A DNA stretch of 64,000 nucleotides from Flavobacterium ammoniigenes (GTDB lineage: Bacteria > Bacteroidota > Bacteroidia > Flavobacteriales > Flavobacteriaceae). Shown here piece by piece: positions 34,124 to 42,335 of the stretch. A model generated the notes under the pieces. It searched no databases, was not told the origin of the DNA, and saw only the letters and a list, made by a program, of their open reading frames with translations. The stretch is from NCBI RefSeq assembly GCF_020886055.1, contig NZ_AP025184.1, positions 620,001-684,000 on the forward strand, read 5' to 3'. Position numbers and translations under genes: made by a program. How positions within the stretch are numbered: the stretch's first letter is position 1; each line of letters starts with the position of its first letter.

Positions 34124-34972
34124 ATGAATATTTCAAACAAAAAATATTTTCTTACGGTTGAAGATCATTCGGTTTCTAAAGAAGTCTTCGACTTGTATTT
34201 AGATGAATCATTAGACATGTTGATTACACATCCACAACCTGGTTTGGACGTGTTAGGAAAATACTATGAAAGCGCCGATTATATATCGCACACCGATAGC
34301 AAACGCTCTTTGTTTGAAAAAGCCTACCATTTCGTAAAATCGATTGCTTTAAAAAACAAACTACATCTTATTAATTCGTTACAACCCAGCAAAGGAAAAA
34401 TTTTGGATATTGGAGCTGGTACTGGAGAGTTTCTTTCGGTAGCTAAACTAAATGGATGGGAAGTAACCGGGCTAGAACCGAGTGACAAAGCAAAACAAAT
34501 CGCGATAAATAAGGGGGTTTCTTTTGTAGAATCAATGGCTAAATTGGAAGATCATTCTTTTGATGTCATTACTATGTGGCATGTATTGGAACATGTTCCA
34601 GATTTGAATTTCCAAATAAAAGAATTAAAGCGTCTGTTAAAACCATCCGGATCATTAATTGTTGCCGTACCAAATTTCAAATCTTTCGACGCACAACATT
34701 ATGGAAAATTTTGGGCAGCTTATGATGTGCCGATACACTTTTGGCATTTCTCAAAAACAGCCATTCAAAAATTATTTCAAAAAGAGCAAATGGAATTGGT
34801 TAAAATTTTACCTATGAAATTTGATTCGTTTTACGTGAGCTTATTATCTGAAAAATACAAAACAGGAAGAATGAATTATGTGAAAGCATTTTTTGTCGGA
34901 TTGTGGTCGAATATCAAAGCAAAATCAGATTTAGAATATTCTTCACATATTTATGTGCTTAAAAACTGGTAA
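34124..34972 (+). CDS. Class I SAM-dependent methyltransferase
   Basis: 282 residues. Motif I ILDIGAGTGEFLSVA (about 90-104), then GLEPSDKA for ribose binding, DVITMWHVLEHVPD (about 148-161) and LKRLLKPSGSLIVAVPN (about 169-185). The first 85 residues (HPQPGLDVLGKYYESADYISHTD) resemble the UbiG-like Bacteroidota family with an extra N-terminal part. Substrate unknown. 51 bp after the parS and probably the last gene of the ybeY-mnmG unit. Confidence 0.88.
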   Translation: MNISNKKYFLTVEDHSVSKEVFDLYLDESLDMLITHPQPGLDVLGKYYESADYISHTDSKRSLFEKAYHFVKSIALKNKLHLINSLQPSKGKILDIGAGTGEFLSVAKLNGWEVTGLEPSDKAKQIAINKGVSFVESMAKLEDHSFDVITMWHVLEHVPDLNFQIKELKRLLKPSGSLIVAVPNFKSFDAQHYGKFWAAYDVPIHFWHFSKTAIQKLFQKEQMELVKILPMKFDSFYVSLLSEKYKTGRMNYVKAFFVGLWSNIKAKSDLEYSSHIYVLKNW

Positions 34973-35002
34973 AAATCATTTAAAGCGTTTTTAAAGCGTT
35001 TT

Positions 35003-35084
35003 TTTCTTATCAACCACCACATAACAAGATTTTAATAATTTCGCCTTTTATATCGTTTCTTATCAATTTGATTTTAATAATTTC
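35003..35084 (+). repeat. Two-part direct repeat upstream of the skp-like gene
   Basis: TTTCTTATCAA occurs at 35003-35013 and 35056-35066, and GATTTTAATAATTTC at 35028-35042 and 35070-35084, in the same order, so a two-part module is duplicated with a shorter spacer in the second copy. It lies in the 245-bp gap before the skp promoter. Confidence 0.6.
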
Positions 35085-35156
35085 AACTTATATGAATCGT
35101 AATTACGATAACAAAAACTGATATGCTAAATAATGCCGCATTTTTCTAAGTTTTTG

Positions 35157-35185
35157 TTGGGGCTGTCTATTTTTTTATATTTTTG
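35157..35185 (+). promoter_or_regulatory. Promoter of the skp-like gene
   Basis: TTG (35157-35159), 18 nt, TATTTTTG (35178-35185). Transcription near 35191, leader about 27 nt. Confidence 0.65.
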
Positions 35186-35217
35186 TCTCATACACTTAAA
35201 ATTTACAAATTCACAAA

Positions 35218-35781
35218 ATGAAAAAAGTATTAGTAATTATTGCACTTTCAATTTCGGTTATTGCATGTGACAAAAAAGCAGAAGTTAAAGAAGTTAAAAC
35301 CGCTTATGTTGACACTTCTAAATTAATGAGCGAATATACCGAGGCCAAAGACCTTGAAGCAAAATACAAAGCACAAGCCGAAGAAAAAGGAAGATTGTTA
35401 GAAGCTGAAATTAATCGTTTTAAACAAGAGGCTGGAAATTTTCAAGCGCAAGCACAAGCCAATGGACAAGCTTGGGCACAACAAAAAGGTGCTGAATTAC
35501 AAAAAAGAGAACAACAATTAGGTTACGCACAACAACAATTGTCTCAACAATTGCAACAAGAAAGCGGAAAAGAAATGGATTCTTTGGTTTCTGGAGTGAA
35601 AAAATTCATCAAAGCCTACGGTAAAGAAAAAGGATACTCCTATATCTTTGGAACAGGCGACGTGGCGTCAGTTTTATATGCCGAAGATCAATATGATATC
35701 ACTAAAGAATTAATTGCTGCTTTGAATGAAAAATACAAAGCAAGTGGTGCTAAAGAAGTAAAAGAACCAGCTAAAAAATAA
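35218..35781 (+). CDS. OmpH/Skp family chaperone, predicted lipoprotein
   Basis: 187 residues. A lipoprotein-type signal ending SVIAC (Cys17), then the OmpH/Skp pattern: a start like TAYVDTSKLMSEY, a long Ala/Gln/Glu/Lys coiled coil (about 40-120) forming the tentacles, and the C-terminal strand with KEKGYSYIFGTGDVASVLYAED. Skp holds unfolded outer-membrane proteins in the periplasm. Most Skp proteins have a cleaved signal rather than a lipid anchor, so membrane attachment is notable. Monocistronic, with promoter and terminator. Confidence 0.85.
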   Translation: MKKVLVIIALSISVIACDKKAEVKEVKTAYVDTSKLMSEYTEAKDLEAKYKAQAEEKGRLLEAEINRFKQEAGNFQAQAQANGQAWAQQKGAELQKREQQLGYAQQQLSQQLQQESGKEMDSLVSGVKKFIKAYGKEKGYSYIFGTGDVASVLYAEDQYDITKELIAALNEKYKASGAKEVKEPAKK

Positions 35782-35801
35782 ATTTTAGTTTGTTATAGTA
35801 C

Positions 35802-35837
35802 AATGCCTTCATCTTACTAGATTGAAGGCATTTTTTT
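35802..35837 (+). terminator. Terminator of the skp-like gene
   Basis: A 10-bp stem AATGCCTTCA / TGAAGGCATT with an 11-nt loop, then seven T. Confidence 0.85.
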
Positions 35838-35900
35838 GCCGTTTTCTTCTCAAAACACATTAATTTTCAATATTTTAGCAGTCTCAAATCTACACGCCCA

Positions 35901-38174
35901 ATGCAAACTATTTCCGAAGCGGCTGCTTACACTTTACGATTTATCAATCAGACGCAACGGTCTGTTTTTCTAACCGGAAAAGCGGGAACTGGTAAAACAA
36001 CCTTACTTCGAGAAATTATTGAAACCACCCACAAAAACACAGTTGTTGTTGCCCCTACAGGAATTGCTGCTTTGAATGCTGGCGGAGTTACTATTCATTC
36101 GATGTTTCAACTCCCTTTTGGCGGATTCATCCCGGATAATTCCGCTCCCAATTTTTCAGAGGGCTCCAAGTTTGAAACCAAAGTCAGCTTGCGACGCCAT
36201 TTTAAAATGAGTGCTTTGAAAAAATCAGTAATCAGGAATATGGAGTTGTTGATTATTGACGAAGTAAGTATGTTACGCGCCGATTTATTAGACGCCATGG
36301 ATTTTATGATGCAAACCGTACGCAAAAAAAACAATCCTTTTGGCGGTGTTCAGGTCTTGTTTATTGGTGATTTATTACAATTACCTCCTGTAATTCGAGA
36401 CGACGAGTGGCGTATTCTAAAGAATTATTACCAAGGAAAATTCTTTTTTCATTCCCATGTAGTGCAACAAAATCCACCGCTGTATATTGAATTGGATAAA
36501 ATTTTCCGTCAAACCGATGATGCGTTTATTTCGGTTTTGAATAATTTACGGAACAACCAAATTTCTAATGAAGATATTGCTGCATTAAATCAATACGTCC
36601 AACCTGATTTTGATTTGAAAGCGAATAAAGGTTACATCACCTTAACCACACATAATACCAAAGCAGACCTTATGAATACCGACGCTTTGGACTCATTAGA
36701 GGGTAAAGAATGGCTGTATTCTCCTGAAATAATAGGAGATTTCCCAGACAAGATTTTCCCAGTTGAGGAACAATTACGACTGAAAGAAGGTGCTCAAATC
36801 ATGTTTGTCAAAAACGATCTTTCTTTTGACAAAAAATATTTCAACGGAAAAATGGGCATAATCAAATCGCTTTCAGCAAAAGAGATTCTCGTCCATTTTC
36901 CTGAAGAAAACAAAACCATTGAAGTTGAAAAATACGAATGGCAAAACATTCGCTACAAAGTCAACAATACAACTAAAGAAATTGAAGAGGAGGTTTTAGG
37001 CACCTTTGTTCATTATCCGATCAAATTGGCTTGGGCCATCACCGTTCATAAGAGTCAAGGGTTAACTTTTGACAAAGCAGCTCTCGATGTTTCGCAAGTT
37101 TTTCTTCCTGGACAAGCCTATGTGGCTTTATCTCGTTTGCGATCATTACAAGGGCTTATTTTGCTTTCTCCGTTACAAATGAATGGTATTTCTAACGATC
37201 AAGACGTAATGGATTATTCCTTAAATAAAGCCACGGAAACCCATTTGGAAAATGCTTTGCATTTTGAAACTAAAAACTTCATTCATCAGTATTTAGTTGA
37301 AACTTTTGATTGGGCCGAATTAGCTCAAGAATGGCGCAACCATCAGTTTAGTTACAACGAGAAATCAGAGGTTTCTTCCAAAGCCAAATATTCCTATTGG
37401 GCTAAAGAACAAACGGAAAGAATGGAGAAAGTCGTTGAACCTGCTAAAAAATTTATACAGCAATTAAACGTTCTTTTTAGTCAGGAGACAGTCGATTTGA
37501 ATCACATTTCCGAGCGAATGCAAGCGGCGTATACTTATTTTTTTGCTCCAATGGACGAGTTGGTTTTCGAAATTTTATGGAAATTAGAAGAAGTAAAACG
37601 TCTTAAAAAAGCCAAGGCCTATTTTGATGAATTAGTATTCTTAGAAGAACTTCAAACCAAAGCAGTTTTGCGCTTGATGAAAGCCAAATTACTCATAGAA
37701 ACTGTTGTGGTGGGAGAAACAATTTCGAAAGAGAAATTAACATCTCCCGAAATTCAACTTTATATAAATAGAAAAGTGACTGCAATTCAAGCTACATTCA
37801 AAAAAGTAAACGCCAACTTAATTGAAGATGACTTGGATGAAGAGCGCTACCTTCCAAAAAAGAAATCAAAGTCTTCAACTAAGAAAACCACCATTGAAGA
37901 AACCTATGACTTGTGGAAACAAAACAATTCGATTGCCGAAATTGCTTCGATTAGAGTGTTAACCAAACAAACGATTTATGGGCATTTTGTCAAATTAATT
38001 CAGTCCGAGAAAGTTGCTATTGAAGACATTATTCCTTCGGATAAATTAGACGAGCTTGCCGCTGCCTTTAAAGGCTATAAAGACGAATCTTTGAACGCTT
38101 TGATGGAAAAACATAGTGACTTATTCAGTTGGGAAGAAGCGCGAATGTTTAAGGCCAGTTTGAATATACAGTAA
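35901..38174 (+). CDS. Pif1-like helicase with C-terminal HTH domain
   Basis: 757 residues. Superfamily 1 helicase of the Pif1/RecD kind: Walker A TGKAGTGKTTLL (about 25-36), VVVAPTGIAALNAGG, Walker B LLIIDEVSMLR (about 114-124), LLQLPPVI and the late motif AWAITVHKSQGLTFDKAALD (about 376-395) with AYVALSRLRSLQGL. After a helical linker the C-terminus holds a helix-turn-helix (about 670-710, EETYDLWKQNNSIAEIASIR) of the type found at the end of RecQ-like helicases (HTH_40). Probably a 5'-3' DNA helicase in repair or fork progression. Confidence 0.9.
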   Translation: MQTISEAAAYTLRFINQTQRSVFLTGKAGTGKTTLLREIIETTHKNTVVVAPTGIAALNAGGVTIHSMFQLPFGGFIPDNSAPNFSEGSKFETKVSLRRHFKMSALKKSVIRNMELLIIDEVSMLRADLLDAMDFMMQTVRKKNNPFGGVQVLFIGDLLQLPPVIRDDEWRILKNYYQGKFFFHSHVVQQNPPLYIELDKIFRQTDDAFISVLNNLRNNQISNEDIAALNQYVQPDFDLKANKGYITLTTHNTKADLMNTDALDSLEGKEWLYSPEIIGDFPDKIFPVEEQLRLKEGAQIMFVKNDLSFDKKYFNGKMGIIKSLSAKEILVHFPEENKTIEVEKYEWQNIRYKVNNTTKEIEEEVLGTFVHYPIKLAWAITVHKSQGLTFDKAALDVSQVFLPGQAYVALSRLRSLQGLILLSPLQMNGISNDQDVMDYSLNKATETHLENALHFETKNFIHQYLVETFDWAELAQEWRNHQFSYNEKSEVSSKAKYSYWAKEQTERMEKVVEPAKKFIQQLNVLFSQETVDLNHISERMQAAYTYFFAPMDELVFEILWKLEEVKRLKKAKAYFDELVFLEELQTKAVLRLMKAKLLIETVVVGETISKEKLTSPEIQLYINRKVTAIQATFKKVNANLIEDDLDEERYLPKKKSKSSTKKTTIEETYDLWKQNNSIAEIASIRVLTKQTIYGHFVKLIQSEKVAIEDIIPSDKLDELAAAFKGYKDESLNALMEKHSDLFSWEEARMFKASLNIQ

Positions 38175-38176
38175 AT

Positions 38177-38202
38177 AAAAAAACCGCCTTGATGGGCGGT
38201 TT
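38177..38202. terminator. Bidirectional terminator
   Basis: Stem AAACCGCC / GGCGGTTT with a 6-nt loop. Seven A on the left give the SPOR gene (minus) a strong T-tail; the plus side has a weaker one. Confidence 0.85.
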
Positions 38203-38208
38203 GAATTT

Positions 38209-39144
38209 TTATAATGATTCGATTAAAATCCAAGCTTGAGGATTTTCTTTAGCTCTAATTTCATTTTTCAATTTTTCAGCTTCAGCATAAGTAGTAAAAC
38301 TTCCATAAAGCACCGGGTACAATCCATATTTGTTGCGCTCAATTCGTTTTGCTTTGTATCCTTTTTCACTTAAATTCTCAAAAATACGTTGTGCATTTGT
38401 TTCGTCTCTAAATGCACCCGCCATAATGTGGTATGGTAATTTTCCTTCTTTAACTGTAAGGGTTACTGCAGGAATTGGACTTTCAATGAAGAATGTAGCT
38501 TCTTGTATTTTATTTTGAACCTGTCTTTGAACCGCAGTTTCTACAATGATTTTTTGAGTTTCTATTTCATTTTGGTAAATAGGATAACCTACAGTAGCGG
38601 TTAATCCCAAACCTAATACAAAAATAGCGGCATACTTTAAGAAAGTATATTTGTTTTTGTGTTCTGGTACTAATTGAATTGTATCGTTTTCTTCCAACGC
38701 TTCCAATTGTTGTTCGAAAATCTCTCTTTTAACAAGTGGAGAAACAAACGGACTTAATCCAAATGAACTACTCAAATAATTGGTTTGATCGTATGGGGTG
38801 AAAATTAAATTTCTATCGGCATTTAAGCAAAAATCACCTACGTTTTTGATAGAGAAAACACCAGTTTCCTGCAATGTTTTTTTCCAATTAAACACTTCGT
38901 ATTGAATTGCGCTAACGGCATATTCGTAGGAAGTTTTTTCAGTTTGTGCTATGTGGTTTGCCAATAACCCATCGTTGTTTTTTAGATAGGCATTGAAAGA
39001 AATTAATTTCTTCGGAGGAAAAAAGGAGTGTGAACTTTCTACTAATTGTGCAGATTGGATTTCAGTCAAAAAGGCTCCAAAACCAGGAACAGTTACACAT
39101 TGGTAACGGTATAAAAGTTGTGCGATGTAATTTTCGATTTTCAT
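38209..39144 (-). CDS. SPOR domain protein with HU-like N-terminus
   Basis: 311 residues from Met 39144. The N-terminal region (IENYIAQLLYRYQCVTVPGFGAFLTE) belongs to the Bacteroidota CCDC81-like prokaryotic HU domains, and about residues 170-190 (YAAIFVLGLGLTATVGYPIY) form a transmembrane helix. A SPOR domain (about 236-309, PYHIMAGAFRDETNAQRIFENL) that binds denuded peptidoglycan ends the protein. Likely an inner-membrane protein at the division septum. The 39162 start is rejected because it lies upstream of the promoter's -7 element. Confidence 0.88.
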   Translation of the reverse strand: MKIENYIAQLLYRYQCVTVPGFGAFLTEIQSAQLVESSHSFFPPKKLISFNAYLKNNDGLLANHIAQTEKTSYEYAVSAIQYEVFNWKKTLQETGVFSIKNVGDFCLNADRNLIFTPYDQTNYLSSSFGLSPFVSPLVKREIFEQQLEALEENDTIQLVPEHKNKYTFLKYAAIFVLGLGLTATVGYPIYQNEIETQKIIVETAVQRQVQNKIQEATFFIESPIPAVTLTVKEGKLPYHIMAGAFRDETNAQRIFENLSEKGYKAKRIERNKYGLYPVLYGSFTTYAEAEKLKNEIRAKENPQAWILIESL

Positions 39145-39149
39145 AGTAA

Positions 39150-39178
39150 CAAAGTTATGCAACCAAAATAGTTATCAA
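39150..39178 (-). promoter_or_regulatory. Promoter of the SPOR gene
   Basis: TTG (39176-39178), 18 nt, TAACTTTG (39150-39157) on the minus strand. It ends only 5 nt before the ATG, so the transcript would have almost no leader. Confidence 0.5.
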
Positions 39179-39361
39179 AATTTTATTCACAATTTTTATT
39201 AACAATCGGAATTATTTTTCCACCTATTTCTTTTCCAGGAAGTTAATAACTAACGGTTATTTTAAAAAAGAGTTCAAAATCAAATTTTGGCTTTATTTTT
39301 TATCAAAAACTAAATGCATTTCAGACATTATAACTACTTTTAATCTCCAAATTGACCCCCA

Positions 39362-40462
39362 ATGAATGACCAAGAATTATTTTATTTACTTGCTTTGCAG
39401 CGAGTAGAAGGCGTAGGCGATATTATTGCCAAAAAACTACTCACCCAATTTGGCTCTGTCGAAGCGGTTTTCCAAGCCAAAGTTTCGCAATTAAAAGCTA
39501 TTGACGGAATAGGATCTGTATTATTAAAAAATTTTAAAGATCAATCTATTTTTGCGAAAGCAGAACGTGAATTGGAATTTATTTCATCCAATTCAATTTC
39601 CATTACTACTTTTCAAGATGCTGATTATCCAGAACGATTGAAACATTGTTTTGACAGCCCATTGGTATTATTTAGTTCAGGCAACATTAGTCTGAAAAAT
39701 CAGAAAATGATAAGTATCGTGGGTACGCGTCAGATTACCTCTTATGGCTTGGATTTTTGTCGCAAATTCATTGCCGAACTAGCTCCTCTCAACCCAGTAA
39801 TCGTTAGTGGATTTGCTTATGGCGTCGATATTGTAGCACATCAATTTGCCATGGAAAACAACCTACAAACTATTGGCGTTGTAGCCCATGGACTGAACCA
39901 AATTTACCCCAAATCACACAAAAAATATGTCGCAAAAATGGAAGAAAATGGTGGTTTTATGACTGAATTTTGGAGTTCTTCCAATCCAGATAAAGAGAAT
40001 TTTGTGAGAAGAAATCGGATTGTCGCCGGAATGACGGAGGCGACAATTGTAATCGAATCGGCTGAGCGGGGAGGGTCTTTGATTACTGCTAATCTAGCCA
40101 ACGAATACAATCGGGATGTGTTTGCTGTTCCGGGTCGCGTATCCGATAAATACAGTCAAGGATGTAATACGTTGATTAAAACCCAAAAAGCAAATGTGTT
40201 GACTAGCGCTTCCGATTTGATTTATATGCTGAATTGGGATATTGAAAAAGAAGTTAAATCGGTGCAAAAACAACTCTTTGTAGCCTTAGATGATGACGAA
40301 CAAAAAATCTACGATTACCTTTTACAGTCAGGAAAAGAATTACTCGATGTTATTGCCCTGCGCTGCGATTTTCCGATTTATAGAATTTCTGGAATTTTAT
40401 TAAATATGGAATTAAAAGGCGTAATTCGACCCTTACCTGGAAAGTTATTTGAAGCAATTTAA
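39362..40462 (+). CDS. dprA: DNA processing protein DprA
   Basis: 366 residues. Binds incoming single-stranded DNA and loads RecA during natural transformation. N-terminal SAM/HhH-like part (LQRVEGVGDIIAKKLL), the Rossmann-like core with SIVGTRQITSYGLDFC (about 118-133), VSGFAYGVDIVAHQFA and ERGGSLITANLANEYNRDVFAVPG (about 237-260), and a C-terminal winged helix (about 310-365). Standard length. Converges on trpS with a 4-bp overlap. Confidence 0.95.
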   Translation: MNDQELFYLLALQRVEGVGDIIAKKLLTQFGSVEAVFQAKVSQLKAIDGIGSVLLKNFKDQSIFAKAERELEFISSNSISITTFQDADYPERLKHCFDSPLVLFSSGNISLKNQKMISIVGTRQITSYGLDFCRKFIAELAPLNPVIVSGFAYGVDIVAHQFAMENNLQTIGVVAHGLNQIYPKSHKKYVAKMEENGGFMTEFWSSSNPDKENFVRRNRIVAGMTEATIVIESAERGGSLITANLANEYNRDVFAVPGRVSDKYSQGCNTLIKTQKANVLTSASDLIYMLNWDIEKEVKSVQKQLFVALDDDEQKIYDYLLQSGKELLDVIALRCDFPIYRISGILLNMELKGVIRPLPGKLFEAI

Positions 40463-41433
40463 TTTTCGAAGCCCAGTTTTGCCCTTACTTTTGACAAAAC
40501 CCCGTTGGCCACCGAGCTTGCTTTTTGAGCTCCTTTTCGAAGCAATTCATCTACCTCAGTTAGGTTATTAATATAGTAATTGTATTGCGCTCTTTCAGTT
40601 TTGAATTTTTCCACAATCAATTCAAACAAAGCTTGTTTGGCGTGACCGTAACCATAATTTCCACCTAAATAATTGGCTTTCATAATTTCGATTTCACTTT
40701 CAGAAGCCAAGAGTTTATAAATAGCAAAGGCATTACAAGTCTCTGTATTTTTAGGATCTTCAAGCGGCGTGCTATCGGTTTCGATGCTCATGATTTGCTT
40801 GCGCAATGCTTTATCGTCTAGGAAAATGTTGATCACATTATTGGCTGATTTACTCATTTTTCCACCATTGGTACCCGGAATCAACATGCTATCTTCTTGA
40901 ATTTTAGCTTCAGGAATGACAAAAGTTTCGCCCATTTGATGATTGAAACGCGAAGCCACATCACGAGTAATTTCAAGGTGTTGCAATTGGTCTTTCCCTA
41001 CAGGAACAAACTCGGCGTCATACAATAAAATATCGGCCGCCATCAGCATGGGATACGAAAACAAACCAGCATTGACATCGTCTAAACGATCTGATTTATC
41101 CTTGAAAGAATGTGCTAAAGTCAAACGTTGGAACGGAAAAAAACAACTCAAATACCAAGACAATTCAGCCGTTTGAGGCACATCTGATTGTCTGTAAAAA
41201 ACTACTTTATCTACATTTAGTCCACAGGCTAACCATGCCGCTGCCGTACTGTATGTATTGGCACGTAAGGTTTCGCCGTTTTTTATTTGGGTAACCGAAT
41301 GCAAATCGGCAATAAACAGAAACGATTCGTTTGCCGGATTATTGGATAATTCTATTGCAGGAATGATTGCGCCTAATAAGTTTCCTAAATGGGGAGTTCC
41401 TGTACTTTGAACTCCTGTAAGTATTTTTGCCAT
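40459..41433 (-). CDS. trpS: Tryptophan-tRNA ligase
   Basis: 324 residues. Class I synthetase charging tRNA-Trp. The HIGH-type motif is GTPHLGNLLG (about 11-20) and KMSKS is in NGGKMSKSANN (about 190-200). The start MAKILTGVQ (41433) gives the usual length; a 16-codon upstream extension (MKMKQTL) has no family counterpart. Followed by a convergent dprA. Confidence 0.95.
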   Translation of the reverse strand: MAKILTGVQSTGTPHLGNLLGAIIPAIELSNNPANESFLFIADLHSVTQIKNGETLRANTYSTAAAWLACGLNVDKVVFYRQSDVPQTAELSWYLSCFFPFQRLTLAHSFKDKSDRLDDVNAGLFSYPMLMAADILLYDAEFVPVGKDQLQHLEITRDVASRFNHQMGETFVIPEAKIQEDSMLIPGTNGGKMSKSANNVINIFLDDKALRKQIMSIETDSTPLEDPKNTETCNAFAIYKLLASESEIEIMKANYLGGNYGYGHAKQALFELIVEKFKTERAQYNYYINNLTEVDELLRKGAQKASSVANGVLSKVRAKLGFEN

Positions 41434-41513
41434 GATTGTTTTTCTTGTGTGCAAATTTCGCAAAGTTTGCTTCATTTTCACAAGCTTTCTGTTCTTTTTT
41501 ATTTTTTAATCAA

Positions 41514-41930
41514 TCAACCGTTTTGTTGTAATTGTTTTTCAAAACCAAGACGATCAATTTGAATCCAGTATTCTGCAATTTTATTATTTTCTAGACGGTA
41601 TACACAACTTGCAATTTCAATTAAAGGATTTCCTGTTGGTTGGTAACCGTCTATTTCAGCAAGATGATTTCCTATTTGTTTCCATCGCGCATAAACTTTA
41701 TCCTCCTCTGCAATAAGATCGGTTATTTCAAAAGAGAATTGGCCAAACATTTGTACAAAATCTTCGATATGTTCTGAATAGTTTTGTGGTGTTCTGATTA
41801 CCGTCGTTTCATTTTCGGAGTTCATTTGGTGCGCAAGAATAGAATCGGACATATACAACCCTGCTTTTTCAGGAAATTTTCCTGAGCGAACCTGTTCTAA
41901 AAATTGTTTTACAATTTCTTTGTTTTTCAT
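41514..41930 (-). CDS. SnoaL-like (NTF2 fold) protein, ester-cyclase-like
   Basis: 138 residues with a cone-shaped NTF2-like fold pattern: an N-terminal helix (KEIVKQFLEQVRSGKF), FEITDLIAEEDKVYARWKQIG and the late strand IAEYWIQIDRLGFEKQL. This fits SnoaL-like/ester-cyclase proteins. Substrate unknown. Third gene of a unit with the M1 peptidase and DoxX, 26 bp after DoxX. Confidence 0.8.
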   Translation of the reverse strand: MKNKEIVKQFLEQVRSGKFPEKAGLYMSDSILAHQMNSENETTVIRTPQNYSEHIEDFVQMFGQFSFEITDLIAEEDKVYARWKQIGNHLAEIDGYQPTGNPLIEIASCVYRLENNKIAEYWIQIDRLGFEKQLQQNG

Positions 41931-41956
41931 ATGGGGTTGAATTTACTAACGATTTA

Positions 41957-42325
41957 CTAATGTTTCTCGATTAATTTGTGATAGTAAATGTAAGAAACGG
42001 CTAAAATCCCTAAAACTACTAAAGGGAAAAAAGTTTGTCCATTGACTCCGTCAACAGCTCCGTGAGAGATAGCTGCAAAAAGAAAGTCAAAAGCAAAACC
42101 CGCATATGCCCATTCTTTTACTCGTTTAGAAACTTGTGGAATTACAATGGCAAGGACTCCCAAAACTTTAAAGACCACCAAGACATTTCCAAAATACTCA
42201 GGATAACCTAAATGTCTAATTCCTTCTTTTGCTAATTCTGTTTGTGAGGTTAAGGCAGGCATTACTCCTTCCAACAAAGCAATGATTGTGGTTGCTGTCC
42301 AAAAAATTATTTTGTCTTTTTTCAT
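41957..42325 (-). CDS. DoxX family membrane protein
   Basis: 122 residues, four membrane helices, with GIRHLGYPEYFGNVLVVFKVLGVLAIVIPQ as in DoxX-like proteins (PF13564 type). DoxX proteins are linked to redox and quinone functions, but this subgroup is uncharacterised. 10 bp after the M1 peptidase gene. Confidence 0.85.
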   Translation of the reverse strand: MKKDKIIFWTATTIIALLEGVMPALTSQTELAKEGIRHLGYPEYFGNVLVVFKVLGVLAIVIPQVSKRVKEWAYAGFAFDFLFAAISHGAVDGVNGQTFFPLVVLGILAVSYIYYHKLIEKH

Positions 42326-42335
42326 TATAGTGGTT

